The position numbers and the translations under genes are program-made. Positions 31,810-40,668 of a stretch of 47,143 nt of DNA are shown one piece after another. The DNA lies in the NCBI GenBank assembly GCA_024694365.1, contig JAILJX010000033.1, positions 1-47,143 on the forward strand, in the 5' to 3' direction. Every line of letters starts with the position of its first letter. The first letter of the stretch is position 1. The notes beneath the pieces are model-generated. The model saw only the letters and a program-made list of their open reading frames with translations. It searched no databases and was not told the origin of the DNA. Source of the DNA: Kiritimatiellia bacterium (lineage in GTDB: Bacteria; Verrucomicrobiota; Kiritimatiellia; RFP12; UBA1067).

Positions 31810-31810
31810 G

Positions 31811-32851
31811 TCACGACTCCGGATGGACCTCTTCAAGAAGGTCGTTGCGGTATAGCGCCCTGACTGCGTTGCAGTCCAGCGTGTGCCCGGCGCGATAGCT
31901 CACCACCGTCCCTATGAAACGATCCGCCCCGAAAAGCGAAAGCGCCGCCATAAGATCCAGCGTGGCGCGATGCCAAACCGGTTCGAGGAATTTCTCCCCT
32001 GCCTGAAATCTCGGATCTGTGTAGTACTTTTTGCGGCCATGGATCAATATGTTACCCTCGTAATAGCCGAGATTGCGCGTCGCCGCAAAAAGCTTGCCTA
32101 CCGTCTTGGCGAGAAGATACTGCCTGCGGGTTGCGTTCGTGCGGGCGAGGCTTGCATAGCGGAACGTATCGGGCGTTGCGTCGAAGAGAACCCTCTGCCG
32201 GCCTATCACCGTATTCCAGCGGATCGCGCAATCTATCCGCAGATTCGTCTCGCCCTTGCGCGCCGGAAGGAAAAGCAGGAAATCGCCGCGGTCGCCTCCG
32301 AAAGCCAGCGGCTCCTTCACCGTAACGTATGTCGCCGGCGCGCTGGTCTCCACGATTTTCGCATGCTCTACGGCCTTGACGAGCGGAAGGGACGACTGAT
32401 CGAAGAGCGGAGGATCTCCGGAATTGACTTTCAGCAGAACGTCGTCTACGCCCAACCCCGCGCGCAGCGCGATTATGTGCTCGACCATGCGCAAATAGTT
32501 GTGGGGAGACCCGGAGCGGAGCACAAGATTCTGCGCGCTTGTCCAAAGATTTGATATGTCGACAAACGTATCGAGCTGCGCAGGATGGTCCAGCCGCCTG
32601 ATCCACCATCCAGGCTTCGCGCTCGGCGCGAATGTGATGGTCTGCTTGCGGCATCCCTTGAATGTGCCGACGCCCGCCACCGAAGCTTCTCCGGCGAGCG
32701 TCAGCCTTCTGGAAGTGAACGGCGAAACGCGGCTCGGGGCGAGTCGCGTTTCATCGATCGGCTGCTCCCGGAAGTCGCGGTAGGCGGCAGCTATCGCCCC
32801 GGCGCTTCCGGAAACCGTCCGGCCGATCTCATATTCAGGCATGCCCGTCAT
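31811..32851 (-). CDS. lpxC: LpxC-like UDP-3-O-acyl-GlcNAc deacetylase, divergent active site
   Basis: About 346 residues, longer than standard LpxC (about 300) because of an N-terminal extension of about 40. LpxC performs the committed step of lipid A synthesis with a catalytic zinc. The first zinc motif is kept: MVEHIIAL with Glu124-His125. The second region is VWHRATLDLMAALSLFG where typical enzymes read RHKxLDxIGDL. The His294 to Asp299 spacing is one longer, and the position of the third zinc ligand (Asp246 of E. coli) is Ala303. The catalytic His of the SGHALN motif survives as AGHTLD (His323). It may be an altered or inactive homologue. Start at 32851 overlaps the oadB stop by one base (TGATG). 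Confidence 0.75.
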   Translation of the reverse strand: MTGMPEYEIGRTVSGSAGAIAAAYRDFREQPIDETRLAPSRVSPFTSRRLTLAGEASVAGVGTFKGCRKQTITFAPSAKPGWWIRRLDHPAQLDTFVDISNLWTSAQNLVLRSGSPHNYLRMVEHIIALRAGLGVDDVLLKVNSGDPPLFDQSSLPLVKAVEHAKIVETSAPATYVTVKEPLAFGGDRGDFLLFLPARKGETNLRIDCAIRWNTVIGRQRVLFDATPDTFRYASLARTNATRRQYLLAKTVGKLFAATRNLGYYEGNILIHGRKKYYTDPRFQAGEKFLEPVWHRATLDLMAALSLFGADRFIGTVVSYRAGHTLDCNAVRALYRNDLLEEVHPES

Positions 32852-34443
32852 CAACGGCAGAGCGTATAGAGAACGCCGGCGACGACAGCGGAACCGATTA
32901 CGCCCGAGACGTTCGGCCCCATGGCCTGCATCAACAGGAAGTTCGTCGGATCGTTCTGGAGCGAGATCTTGTTGGAGACGCGCGCAGCCATCGGAACGGC
33001 CGAGACGCCGGCGGAGCCGATCAGCGGATTGATCTTCTCCTTCGAGAGGAGGTTCATGAGCTTCGCCATGAGCACGCCGGCCGCCGTCCCCACGCAGAAC
33101 GCGCAAAGGCCCAGCGCGAGGATGCCGAGCGTCGTTCCCGAGAGGAACTTCTCGCAGGCGAGCTTGGAGCCGACGGAGAGGCCGAGCATGATCGTCACGA
33201 TGTTGATGAGCGCGTTGGACATCGTGTCGGAGATGCGCGCGACAGACGGGCCCGCTTCCTTCGCGAGGTTGCCGAGCATGAGCGCGCCGATGAGCGGCAC
33301 TGCCGAGGGCAGAAGCACGGCGCAGAGGAGGAGAACGATCAGCGGGAAGCAGATCTTTTCGATGCGCTTGACCTCGCGGAGCGGCGGCATCTTGATCGCG
33401 CGCTCGGCCTTGGTGGTGAGCGCGTTCATGATCGGCGGCTGGATGATCGGTACGAGCGCCATGTAGGAGTACGCTGCGACTGCGATCGCGCCTAGAAGGT
33501 CCGGGGCGAGGCGCGACGTGAGCCAGATGGCCGTCGGGCCGTCAGCTCCGCCGATGATGCCGATAGAGGCTGCAGCCTTGACGGGGTCGACTCCGCCGAA
33601 GAAGTCGGCTCCGAAGAGCGCAGCGAGTCCGAGAGCTCCGAAGAGCGCGAAGAAGATGCCGAACTGCGCGGCGCCGCCGAGTAGGGCCATCTTCGGATTG
33701 GCGATCAGGGGACCGAAGTCCGTCATCGCTCCTACGCCCATGAAAATCATGATCGGGAAGACGCCGGTGTCGATTCCCAGCGTGAAGAAGTAGTGCAGAA
33801 ATCCGCCGGGCTCGACGATTCCGCCCGTCATCACGGGAACGCCGGACTCAAGAAACGCGATTACGCCGTCATGCATCATGGCAGGAGCCGTGACGCCTGC
33901 AAGCGGGCAGTTGGCGAGGAGTCCGCCAAAGCCGATCGGGAGCAGAAGCAGCGGCTCGAATCCCTTTACGATGGCGAGGTAGATCATGATGAGGCAGAGC
34001 GGAATCATGATCAACTGTCCGACACCGTACGGCATGCCGAGAAGGGTTTTGACCTTGTGTCCAGCGACGAACGCGCCCTTCTCGTCGAAGTATCCGCCGA
34101 TCCATTCCCCGATCTCTACTTTGTGCTTCGCCGTCGAGAACGCGGCGGCCTGTTGCTCGGTCGTAACCCAGAAGCCGTTGCGGTTCGCGTATTTGGCGGG
34201 ATTCTCGCGGATGCCCGGATTTGCGATATCCGGCTTTTCGGGGCGATCCGACGCCGCGAAGTTTCCGGTGATGTACGCGGGAGCCTCTTTCTTTATGAAG
34301 CCGGATATGCCCGTATCTGACGTGAGATTCTTGACCTTGGCGAGAGTCGTCTCCCAAGCCGGCTTTGCGGGCGCCGATTCCTCGCCTGCGAACGATGCGC
34401 AGGCAAAGGAGGCGACCAGAAGTGCTGTAAGGAATTTCTTCAT
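32851..34443 (-). CDS. oadB: oxaloacetate decarboxylase beta subunit with N-terminal exported extension
   Basis: 530 residues. From about 115 onward the protein is the sodium-translocating decarboxylase beta subunit: [58 protein letters not shown], and [17 protein letters not shown] near the end; these hold the Na+-coupling polar helices. Unusually, residues 1-23 form a signal peptide ([20 protein letters not shown]) and about 90 residues of hydrophilic sequence follow (with [14 protein letters not shown]). Standard OadB proteins of about 430 residues lack this. The start at 34443 follows AAGGAG at 7 nt. The gene lies between oadA and the lpxC-like gene. Confidence 0.93.
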   Translation of the reverse strand: MKKFLTALLVASFACASFAGEESAPAKPAWETTLAKVKNLTSDTGISGFIKKEAPAYITGNFAASDRPEKPDIANPGIRENPAKYANRNGFWVTTEQQAAAFSTAKHKVEIGEWIGGYFDEKGAFVAGHKVKTLLGMPYGVGQLIMIPLCLIMIYLAIVKGFEPLLLLPIGFGGLLANCPLAGVTAPAMMHDGVIAFLESGVPVMTGGIVEPGGFLHYFFTLGIDTGVFPIMIFMGVGAMTDFGPLIANPKMALLGGAAQFGIFFALFGALGLAALFGADFFGGVDPVKAAASIGIIGGADGPTAIWLTSRLAPDLLGAIAVAAYSYMALVPIIQPPIMNALTTKAERAIKMPPLREVKRIEKICFPLIVLLLCAVLLPSAVPLIGALMLGNLAKEAGPSVARISDTMSNALINIVTIMLGLSVGSKLACEKFLSGTTLGILALGLCAFCVGTAAGVLMAKLMNLLSKEKINPLIGSAGVSAVPMAARVSNKISLQNDPTNFLLMQAMGPNVSGVIGSAVVAGVLYTLCR

Positions 34444-34454
34444 TGCAGGGCTCC

Positions 34455-36281
34455 TTAGCCGATCGTCGCGAGGGTGTCGCCGGTGGCGACCTTGTCGGTC
34501 GCGTTCACGACCACGGTGACCGTGCCGTCGCAAGGCGCGGTGACGGGGGTCTCCATCTTCATGACGTCCATGACGAGGATCTCGTCGCCCTTGGCGACCT
34601 TCGTGCCGCTGGAGGCGGTTACGCGGAGAATCGTGCCGGGAACGGGGGCCTTAATCTCCTGGCCGCCCGCCGGAGCCGCAGCTGCCGCCGGGGCCGACTT
34701 GATTCCGGCCTCGCTGGTGAAGGACACTTCCTTGCCGTTGACGACAGCCTTGCCGTCACCCGTGATCTTGACGCCGTAAGCCTTGCCGCCGATCATGACG
34801 GTGACGCCGTCCTTCGAGCCGCCGGCCTTGGGGGCGGCGGAGTCGGCGAAGCGGCAGCCCATGGGCGCCTTGGACGGATCCTTGAGGAAGAGGATGCCCT
34901 TCTCCTTGCAGGACGCGGCGATGAAGACGTTCTCGTCGGTGACGGGGAGCCCCGCCTCTTCGAGCATCTTCTTTGCGACCGCCCCGCCCTTCTTGGGGTC
35001 GGCGTCGTTCATCTCGAGAACCGTCTTCGTCGTAGGCTGGCTGTAGGCCTTGTTGAGCTCGCTGGAGGCCATGAACTCCGACGCCTTCTTGACGATCTCA
35101 GGATCCGGCGGCACGGGAGTCTTGCCGAAGTATCCGAGCACCATCTTTGCGTAGCCCGGGGAGAACTTCTTGAACTTGCCGAACATGACGTTCTGTATCG
35201 CCTGCTGGGCGTAGAACTGCGAGACGGGCGTCACCGACGTGCCGAAGCCGCCGAGGCGCACGCAGTCGTACATCTCCGCGATCATGTCGTCGTACTTGTC
35301 CATCATGCCGTTGTCGCGGAGCATCTGCGTGTTCGCGGTGAGCGCACCGCCCGGCATCGGACTCCACACAATCTGCGGGTTGACGTTCATCGCCTCCGGC
35401 GGAAGGAAGTACTTCTTCATCGCGTTCTTGAAGGAGTCCTCGGCCTTCTTGATCTTGTTGATGTCGAAGTCGAAGCAGAAATCGGGATCGCCATCAAGGC
35501 AGTGCCACATCGTGATGATGTCGGGCTGGCAGGTGCCGCCACTCATCGGCGCCATCGAGAGGTCGATGCCGTCCGCGCCGCCCTTGAGCGCCGCGAGGTA
35601 GCACGCCACGCCGTTGCCGGCCGTCTCGTGCGAGTGGAACTGGATGTGCACTTTGTCGCCGAGCAGCTTACGCGCGAGCTTCATCGTGTTATAGACTGTG
35701 GCAGGCGTGGAGGTGCCGGACGCGTCCTTGAACGCCACACGGTCGAAAGGAATGCCCGCGTCCATGATCATCTTCAGGCGGTCGCGGTAGAACTCCGGCG
35801 TGTGCGTGCCCTTGTTGTCGATGCCGGGCGGCAGACCCATCATCGTGACGACCACCTCGTGGTTGAGGCCCGCATCGTGGATGCACTGGCCGGACCACTT
35901 GAGGTTGTTCACGTCGTTGAGCGCGTCGAAGTTGCGGATCGAGGACATGCCGTGCTTCTTGAACATCTGGGCATGGAGCTTGATCATGTCGCTCGGCTGG
36001 GATTCGAGACCCACCACGTTCACGCCGCGCGAAAGCGTCTGGAGATCGGCCTCGGGCGCCGCCTTGCGGAACGCGTCCATCACGTCGAACGCATCCTCCT
36101 GGCAGTAGAAGTAGCAGCTCTGGAAACGCGCGCCGCCGCCGGCCTCGAACCAGTGGACGCCCGCCGCATACGCCTCCTCCACGCACGGGAGGGAGTCCTT
36201 GGAGAGAACGCGCGCGCCGACGACGGACTGGAATCCGTCGCGGAACGCCGTGAGCATGTACTTTACTGTCTTCTTGGCCAT
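34455..36281 (-). CDS. oadA: oxaloacetate decarboxylase alpha subunit with biotinyl domain
   Basis: 608 residues. The N-terminal carboxyltransferase barrel (about 1-300) has [27 protein letters not shown] and HSHETAGNG, the last with metal-ligand His residues. A conserved carboxylase domain follows (about 310-480), then a Pro/Ala-rich linker. The C-terminal biotinyl domain has [11 protein letters not shown], whose Lys carries biotin. It transfers CO2 from oxaloacetate to biotin, and the beta subunit then decarboxylates carboxybiotin while exporting Na+. The stop is 11 nt before oadB. The ATG has AAAGGA upstream at long spacing. Biotin could come from the bioW-bioF enzyme in this window. Confidence 0.96.
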   Translation of the reverse strand: MAKKTVKYMLTAFRDGFQSVVGARVLSKDSLPCVEEAYAAGVHWFEAGGGARFQSCYFYCQEDAFDVMDAFRKAAPEADLQTLSRGVNVVGLESQPSDMIKLHAQMFKKHGMSSIRNFDALNDVNNLKWSGQCIHDAGLNHEVVVTMMGLPPGIDNKGTHTPEFYRDRLKMIMDAGIPFDRVAFKDASGTSTPATVYNTMKLARKLLGDKVHIQFHSHETAGNGVACYLAALKGGADGIDLSMAPMSGGTCQPDIITMWHCLDGDPDFCFDFDINKIKKAEDSFKNAMKKYFLPPEAMNVNPQIVWSPMPGGALTANTQMLRDNGMMDKYDDMIAEMYDCVRLGGFGTSVTPVSQFYAQQAIQNVMFGKFKKFSPGYAKMVLGYFGKTPVPPDPEIVKKASEFMASSELNKAYSQPTTKTVLEMNDADPKKGGAVAKKMLEEAGLPVTDENVFIAASCKEKGILFLKDPSKAPMGCRFADSAAPKAGGSKDGVTVMIGGKAYGVKITGDGKAVVNGKEVSFTSEAGIKSAPAAAAAPAGGQEIKAPVPGTILRVTASSGTKVAKGDEILVMDVMKMETPVTAPCDGTVTVVVNATDKVATGDTLATIG

Positions 36282-36323
36282 TTGCTTTCTGTTCCTTTAA
36301 TTGAATGTTGCAAGATGTGATGT

Positions 36324-36347
36324 CGGCGGCCAGTCGGTCGGCCGCCG
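36324..36347 (-). promoter_or_regulatory. GC-rich hairpin between oadG and oadA
   Basis: CGGCGGCC and GGCCGCCG pair (8 bp) around AGTCGGTC, 5 nt after the oadG stop and about 42 nt before the oadA start. No T-run follows, so it is more likely an mRNA-processing or partial-attenuation element than a full terminator. Confidence 0.45.
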
Positions 36348-36352
36348 GAGCG

Positions 36353-36571
36353 CTACCGCATCGCCACGGCAATCGCGAGGGCGATGTTTGCGTCGTCGTT
36401 CGCCGCCGCCGGCTTGGGCGCCTTCTTCGGCGCGTCCTGCGGGAGAATGGAGTCGAACCGGGCCACGAACGCCGAAGAATACTTCGCCGTGAAAATAAGG
36501 ACGATCAGGAACAGGTAAACGATACCCATTCCTGCGACCATCAAAACCAAACCTTGACCCAGCAGCTGCAT
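36353..36571 (-). CDS. oadG: oxaloacetate decarboxylase gamma subunit
   Basis: 72 residues, a usual size. One N-terminal membrane helix (LLGQGLVLMVAGMGIVYLFLIVLIF, about 3-27) is followed by a short cytoplasmic tail with KKAPKP. OadG anchors the alpha subunit to the membrane and stabilises the complex. The typical C-terminal zinc-binding His residues are not visible here. A strong AAAGGAG lies upstream of the ATG. It is the first gene of oadG-oadA-oadB, with lpxC-like and exonuclease genes continuing on the same strand. Confidence 0.9.
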   Translation of the reverse strand: MQLLGQGLVLMVAGMGIVYLFLIVLIFTAKYSSAFVARFDSILPQDAPKKAPKPAAANDDANIALAIAVAMR

Positions 36572-36601
36572 TTGTTCTTCTCCTTTAAAAATTTGAGGTG
36601 A

Positions 36602-36630
36602 AGTATATCAAATTGCCGCCCATTTTTCAA
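36602..36630 (-). promoter_or_regulatory. promoter of the oadGAB operon
   Basis: TTGAAA (36625-36630), a 17-bp spacer and TATACT (36602-36607) with TGA just upstream of the hexamer. Predicted start near 36595; the leader carries AAAGGAG. Confidence 0.75.
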
Positions 36631-36679
36631 GATGGTCACCGCAAAACTGCGAGACGGCTGAATGGACGATCTTAGGGAT

Positions 36680-36756
36680 TGGTCGGAGCGGAGGGATTTG
36701 AACCCTCGGCCTTTTGGTCCCGAACCAAACGCGCTACCAGACTGCGCTACGCTCCG
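36680..36756 (-). tRNA. tRNA-Pro (anticodon CGG)
   Basis: Acceptor CGGAGCG/CGCTCCG, D-arm GCGCAGTCTGGTAGCGC, anticodon stem TTTGG/CCAAA with loop TTCGGGA (anticodon CGG), T-arm GAGGG-TTCAAAT-CCCTC, discriminator A and encoded CCA (36680-36682). Reads CCG codons. Confidence 0.97.
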
Positions 36757-36801
36757 ATGCTTGCGGAGGAAAAACCCTCCCTGGTTGAAAAAACGGCGCG
36801 T

Positions 36802-36830
36802 AGTATATCACTTCGCGCCTGACAAGTCAA
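36802..36830 (-). promoter_or_regulatory. promoter of tRNA-Pro inside the 3' end of the glycosidase-like gene
   Basis: TTGACT (36825-36830), 17 bp, TATACT (36802-36807) on the minus strand. The TGA stop codon of the gene ending at 36808 supplies the bases directly upstream of TATACT. The -35 hexamer lies within that gene's last codons. Confidence 0.75.
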
Positions 36831-38370
36831 GCATCCTGCTGAATTCTGGCAAGTCGGCGTATGCGTTGCGCCAGGTGGTGTACATGATGCCGGTTGCGCC
36901 TTCGGTGGAGAGAACCACGTCGCGCCACTTGCGCGAATACTCGAACGGCGGCTTCTCGTCGTAGTACGCCGCCGCCAGCGTGCGGAAGCCCTTCGACGCG
37001 AAGAACGGCATCGACAGATGGCTCTTCTTGTTGTACCAGCAACAGATCACCAGCTCCTTCGGCACCCACTTCCAGCCGTCCTCGAACGACCCCCGGCAGT
37101 TGTAGTAGGACTTCACGGCGTTGTGGTTCGGGTCGAGCATGTCGCTCCAGATGTACACCTCCGCGCCGGGATGCACCTTCCGGATTATGTTGAACGCCTT
37201 GGTGACGGCGTCCGCGTATATCTGCGCCATCGTAAGCCCCCTCGCCCTGCACGCGGCGCAGGTGCCGCCGTTGCGGAACTCGTCCATCGAGAGCATCCAC
37301 CGCTTCGGGTGCAGCACAGCCTCCGTGCGCCGCGCTGAATCCTCAAGGTTCTCGTAGAGCTGCGGCTCGCTGAGGCACGTGGACACCTGCCTGCCATACA
37401 CCACCGCGGGCGCGTAGCAGTCGAACACAAGCCTGTCGCCCGCCTTCACCCTGCTCCCCGGCGGCAGCGCGAGCCTTACCGGCGGCAGATCCTGTCGTGA
37501 GACGGGATACTTCAGCTTCGGCACAACGTAGTCGCGCCCCGGCTCGTACACCTCCCCCGTCGCTGCGTTGCGGAGCGCTGTCGGCGTGCCAGGCCTCTTG
37601 ATGACGTTCCCCGGCGCGGTCTCGGCGAGAGTAAGGTTGCGCACCTCGAAGTCCCCTTCCTTCCATCCGCTCATGAACCCGATGTACATGTAGAACGCAT
37701 TGGAGTCCAGGCTGTTGAACGCGAGCGTGCAGGGCGTCCAGTCCTGCGTGGGGCTGAACTTGAGCTCAAGCGCCTCGCTCTCGAAGTACATCGGGTTGCA
37801 GGCGTCGCGCGCGATCACCTTGAACGGCTTGTCGCCGGCAAGCCCCTTGGTGCGGTACTCGAACGAGTAGCGGTAGCGCCGGTGCGGCTTGATGTCCAGC
37901 TTCTTGATGAGCCGGCAGTAGCCTCCGCTGCGCTGGAACCCGGACTTCGCGTCGAGCTTCTTCACCACCAACGCCGCCTCGTCAAGGACCGCGTTCGTGC
38001 CCTGCGCCACAAGCGGGATGCCCTCCACCGGCACGCCCTCCACGCAGTTGACGTTGTAGTTCTGCATCGAGCTATAGCCGAGCGACCACATCGTGGAGAT
38101 CATCTCCATCCCCGTCTCTTCGAACACCGCCTTGATGCGCTCGAGCCTGTCGCGACGCACCTTCGGCCAGTTCTTGTAGAACTCGATGCCGCACCCGAAC
38201 ATAACACCGTTCATCCCGTTAGCCTTCGCGTCGCGAACGACCTTCGAGACCCTCTCCACGCAATCCGTCGCCACAAGCGAATCCGTGAGCCACACCCAGC
38301 GATGGTCAAGGCTCCCTCCCATTGCGCCGACGGCGATCCCTGCCACTGCCACGCTCAACAGCTTTCTCAT
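36808..38370 (-). CDS. secreted glycosidase-like protein, TIM barrel split by a CBM-like insert (paralogue 1)
   Basis: 520 residues. Signal peptide MRKLLSVAVAGIAVGAMG. Residues 20-125 look like the first part of a TIM barrel (HRWVWLTD, VVRDAKANGMNGVMF). A beta-sandwich insert (about 130-330) resembles a carbohydrate-binding module (RYRYSFEYRTKGL, FYMYIGFMSGW, FEVRNLTLAE). The barrel resumes with HPKRWMLSMDEFRNGGTCAACRARG, then AEVYIWSDMLDPNHN and CCWYNKK. The Asp-Glu of MDEFR sits where GH20-like enzymes carry their catalytic pair, so a hexosaminidase-like or related hydrolase is inferred; the family is not certain. It is closely similar to the gene at 40669-42222, nearly identical in the last 150 residues. 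Last gene of the five-gene operon. Confidence 0.75.
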   Translation of the reverse strand: MRKLLSVAVAGIAVGAMGGSLDHRWVWLTDSLVATDCVERVSKVVRDAKANGMNGVMFGCGIEFYKNWPKVRRDRLERIKAVFEETGMEMISTMWSLGYSSMQNYNVNCVEGVPVEGIPLVAQGTNAVLDEAALVVKKLDAKSGFQRSGGYCRLIKKLDIKPHRRYRYSFEYRTKGLAGDKPFKVIARDACNPMYFESEALELKFSPTQDWTPCTLAFNSLDSNAFYMYIGFMSGWKEGDFEVRNLTLAETAPGNVIKRPGTPTALRNAATGEVYEPGRDYVVPKLKYPVSRQDLPPVRLALPPGSRVKAGDRLVFDCYAPAVVYGRQVSTCLSEPQLYENLEDSARRTEAVLHPKRWMLSMDEFRNGGTCAACRARGLTMAQIYADAVTKAFNIIRKVHPGAEVYIWSDMLDPNHNAVKSYYNCRGSFEDGWKWVPKELVICCWYNKKSHLSMPFFASKGFRTLAAAYYDEKPPFEYSRKWRDVVLSTEGATGIMYTTWRNAYADLPEFSRMLDLSGAK

Positions 38371-38398
38371 CTCATTTCTCCTTTTTCGCTTCCGGCAA

Positions 38399-40618
38399 CT
38401 ACCTCACAATCATCTTGGACCCGTAGTCGCGCGTCGCGTTCAGCACGATCTTCTTGTCCTCCACCGTGAGCGCGAGCCCCTCCCCAAGCAATGCGTTCGA
38501 CTCCTCGAGCGCAGTGGCCGATATCTCGTTCGCGCCGGCGAAGGACACGAGCGTCACCTTCGCCTTGCGCGCGATCTTCTCCCTGAACGCCTCGGCGTCC
38601 ACGAGTATCCGGCAACTGGCGTTAATGTTCAGCTTGCCGCCGATCGTGAGCGGCGTGTTCGCATAGCCGTCCTCAGGCACGTTGAACCTCAGCTCGGCCG
38701 TGCGATCCATTGTCATGTTTGAGCCTGCCGTCATCGACGGAAAGCGCCCGCTGAACTCGATGCGGCACTTGCGGTTCGTGCATCCACCCTGCGCGGCGCC
38801 CACTGAGCAGGTGTTCGTGACGGTCACCGTGCCGTTCGAGATGGCGAGCCACTGCGAATCGGCGCCGATGGTGAGGCTCTTGCAGTCGACGAATCCTCCG
38901 TCCTCCACCGAGAACCCGCTGTTCTGGTCGCCGTTGTAGCCGATGAAGAGTCCGTTTGCGACGTTGAAATGGCCACCGCGCACGACCCTGACGGTGTTGT
39001 TGGTGAGGCCGCTGCCGATGGACGTGTACACGCCGTTGAGGTCGTACGACCACACCGCTCCATCCGAGACCAGAACCTCTCCATCCCGGCCACAATAGAA
39101 GATCGGATATGTGCCGGATCGGCCGGTTTCGGTGAACGTCGCGCGCTCCCCCATCAGCAGGAACCGGCAACCGCTCCCTGTCTTGTCGTTGTAGCCGCCG
39201 ATGTTGAGGTTTTTGCAAATCAGGGTTCCGTTCGAGACAACGAGCGTCTGCCCGTGCCGTTTGAGTTCGACAACGGCACCGTCCGCCTCAAGCTTGCCGC
39301 CGTTCAACACCTCCACGCGGTTGCTGAAGTCGTTGTTGTAGCCGATGTGGAAGGCCTTGTCGGTCTTGATTGAACCGCCGTTCGTCACCCGCACGAGGTT
39401 GCCCGTATTGGAGCCTAAGGAGAAGTAGATGCCGTTTTTGCTGGTCTTATGTTCAAACGTTACGCCGTCGAAGATGATTTCGTTTCCGGATGACGTGTTC
39501 CCGAACAGGTTGAACGAGTCGTTGATGGAGAGTTCCAGATGCGTGTCCGGCCCGTAGAACACGGCCCTGTTTCCCGTGGACTCGCTGCCGCCGCCCACGA
39601 TGAACTTTTGGCAGACGACTGTCGCGTTCGAGACGAAAAGCTCGTTCATGCGCGAGGTCGATGCGTTGCCCACGTTCAGGTCGGCCGCCACGTTCAGGGT
39701 TGCGCCGAGGATCTCCACCCTGTTCGTCTTGGCATGGGCCTTGGTACCGTGCCCGATGGCCACGCTGCCGCAGTTGAGCGTAGCGCCTTTCTCCACCGTG
39801 AACAGATGCCCGCCGGATGGGTTGCTGTAGCCGAGGCTCACCAAGCCGCCGATGTTGCCCACCGCATGGTCGGTGAACGTCACGCGCGAGGAGTCGTGGC
39901 CCGCGGAGCCCTGGTAGATTCCGTTCTTGATCCCGAACGTCGATCCCGCCCCGCTCACAAGCAGGGATACGTCCGAATCGATCGCGGGATCGGCAGATCC
40001 TCCCCCGTCGATCCAGAAGAGCCCTCCGCAGTAGAAGCCGCCGCCATCGACCACCTCCATCGAAGCGCCGCTCCGCGTGGTGGAGAGGTACGTAATGTGT
40101 CCGTTGTTCGCAAGGTGGAAGAACGAGCCATCCCTGATGACGAATTTGGAATCGACGTTGCCGTAGCTCCCTACGCTCAGCCCGCCTGCATTGGTGACCA
40201 CGCATCCGCCAGAGAGGGTCAACACGGAGTTCGTCCCGTACCCGCCTCCACCCGGATCACCCACGGAGAACGTCCCGCCGTTAGCCATGAACCACTTGCC
40301 GCCCTTAAGCTCGAGCGATGAGTTGCTGCCCGCAAGCCAGAACGCTTGCCCGCCGCTATTGGTGATCGTCACGGTACGTCCAGGCGTCGCGGAGAAGTCG
40401 AACGCGTTGGTGCCCTCCATCACCTTCACCTTCCCGAACGTGACATCCCCGCTCGCGCCATACGTCGTGGCCGGAGAATCGAACTCCGCCGCCGCCGGGA
40501 TTTCTCCGCCCCATGCGGTGGCCGACGAGATGTCATGGCTCGCGTCCGCGTCCGGGAACACATCTCCCATAGCTCCAACGGCAATCCCTGCCACTGCCAC
40601 ACTCAGCAACTTTCTCAT
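38399..40618 (-). CDS. secreted beta-helix protein with autotransporter-type repeats (short form)
   Basis: 739 residues. The signal peptide (MRKLLSVAVAGIAVGAMG) is identical in protein sequence to that of the next gene downstream. The rest is Gly/Asn/Thr-rich with repeating short strands, e.g. NSVLTLSGGCVVTNAGGLSVGSYG and NRVEVLNGGKLEADGAV, typical of passenger-type beta-helices. There is no C-terminal outer-membrane barrel. The chain ends with TVEDKKIVLNATRDYGSKMIVR, and its last residues (KMIVR) resemble those of the larger beta-helix protein (TMFVVR). Probably a surface adhesin or scaffold with the co-encoded glycosidase-like proteins; the exact role is unknown. Confidence 0.8.
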   Translation of the reverse strand: MRKLLSVAVAGIAVGAMGDVFPDADASHDISSATAWGGEIPAAAEFDSPATTYGASGDVTFGKVKVMEGTNAFDFSATPGRTVTITNSGGQAFWLAGSNSSLELKGGKWFMANGGTFSVGDPGGGGYGTNSVLTLSGGCVVTNAGGLSVGSYGNVDSKFVIRDGSFFHLANNGHITYLSTTRSGASMEVVDGGGFYCGGLFWIDGGGSADPAIDSDVSLLVSGAGSTFGIKNGIYQGSAGHDSSRVTFTDHAVGNIGGLVSLGYSNPSGGHLFTVEKGATLNCGSVAIGHGTKAHAKTNRVEILGATLNVAADLNVGNASTSRMNELFVSNATVVCQKFIVGGGSESTGNRAVFYGPDTHLELSINDSFNLFGNTSSGNEIIFDGVTFEHKTSKNGIYFSLGSNTGNLVRVTNGGSIKTDKAFHIGYNNDFSNRVEVLNGGKLEADGAVVELKRHGQTLVVSNGTLICKNLNIGGYNDKTGSGCRFLLMGERATFTETGRSGTYPIFYCGRDGEVLVSDGAVWSYDLNGVYTSIGSGLTNNTVRVVRGGHFNVANGLFIGYNGDQNSGFSVEDGGFVDCKSLTIGADSQWLAISNGTVTVTNTCSVGAAQGGCTNRKCRIEFSGRFPSMTAGSNMTMDRTAELRFNVPEDGYANTPLTIGGKLNINASCRILVDAEAFREKIARKAKVTLVSFAGANEISATALEESNALLGEGLALTVEDKKIVLNATRDYGSKMIVR

Positions 40619-40668
40619 CTCATTTTTCCTTTTTCACAGCTAATGACCAACCGCTAACGACCGACCTC

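Noticed and set aside
36662..36964. Plus-strand frame containing WSERRDLNPRPFGPEPNALP
   Set aside because: It is the antisense of the tRNA-Pro gene and of the 3' end of the glycosidase-like gene; this peptide is a well-known artefact of tRNA sequence.
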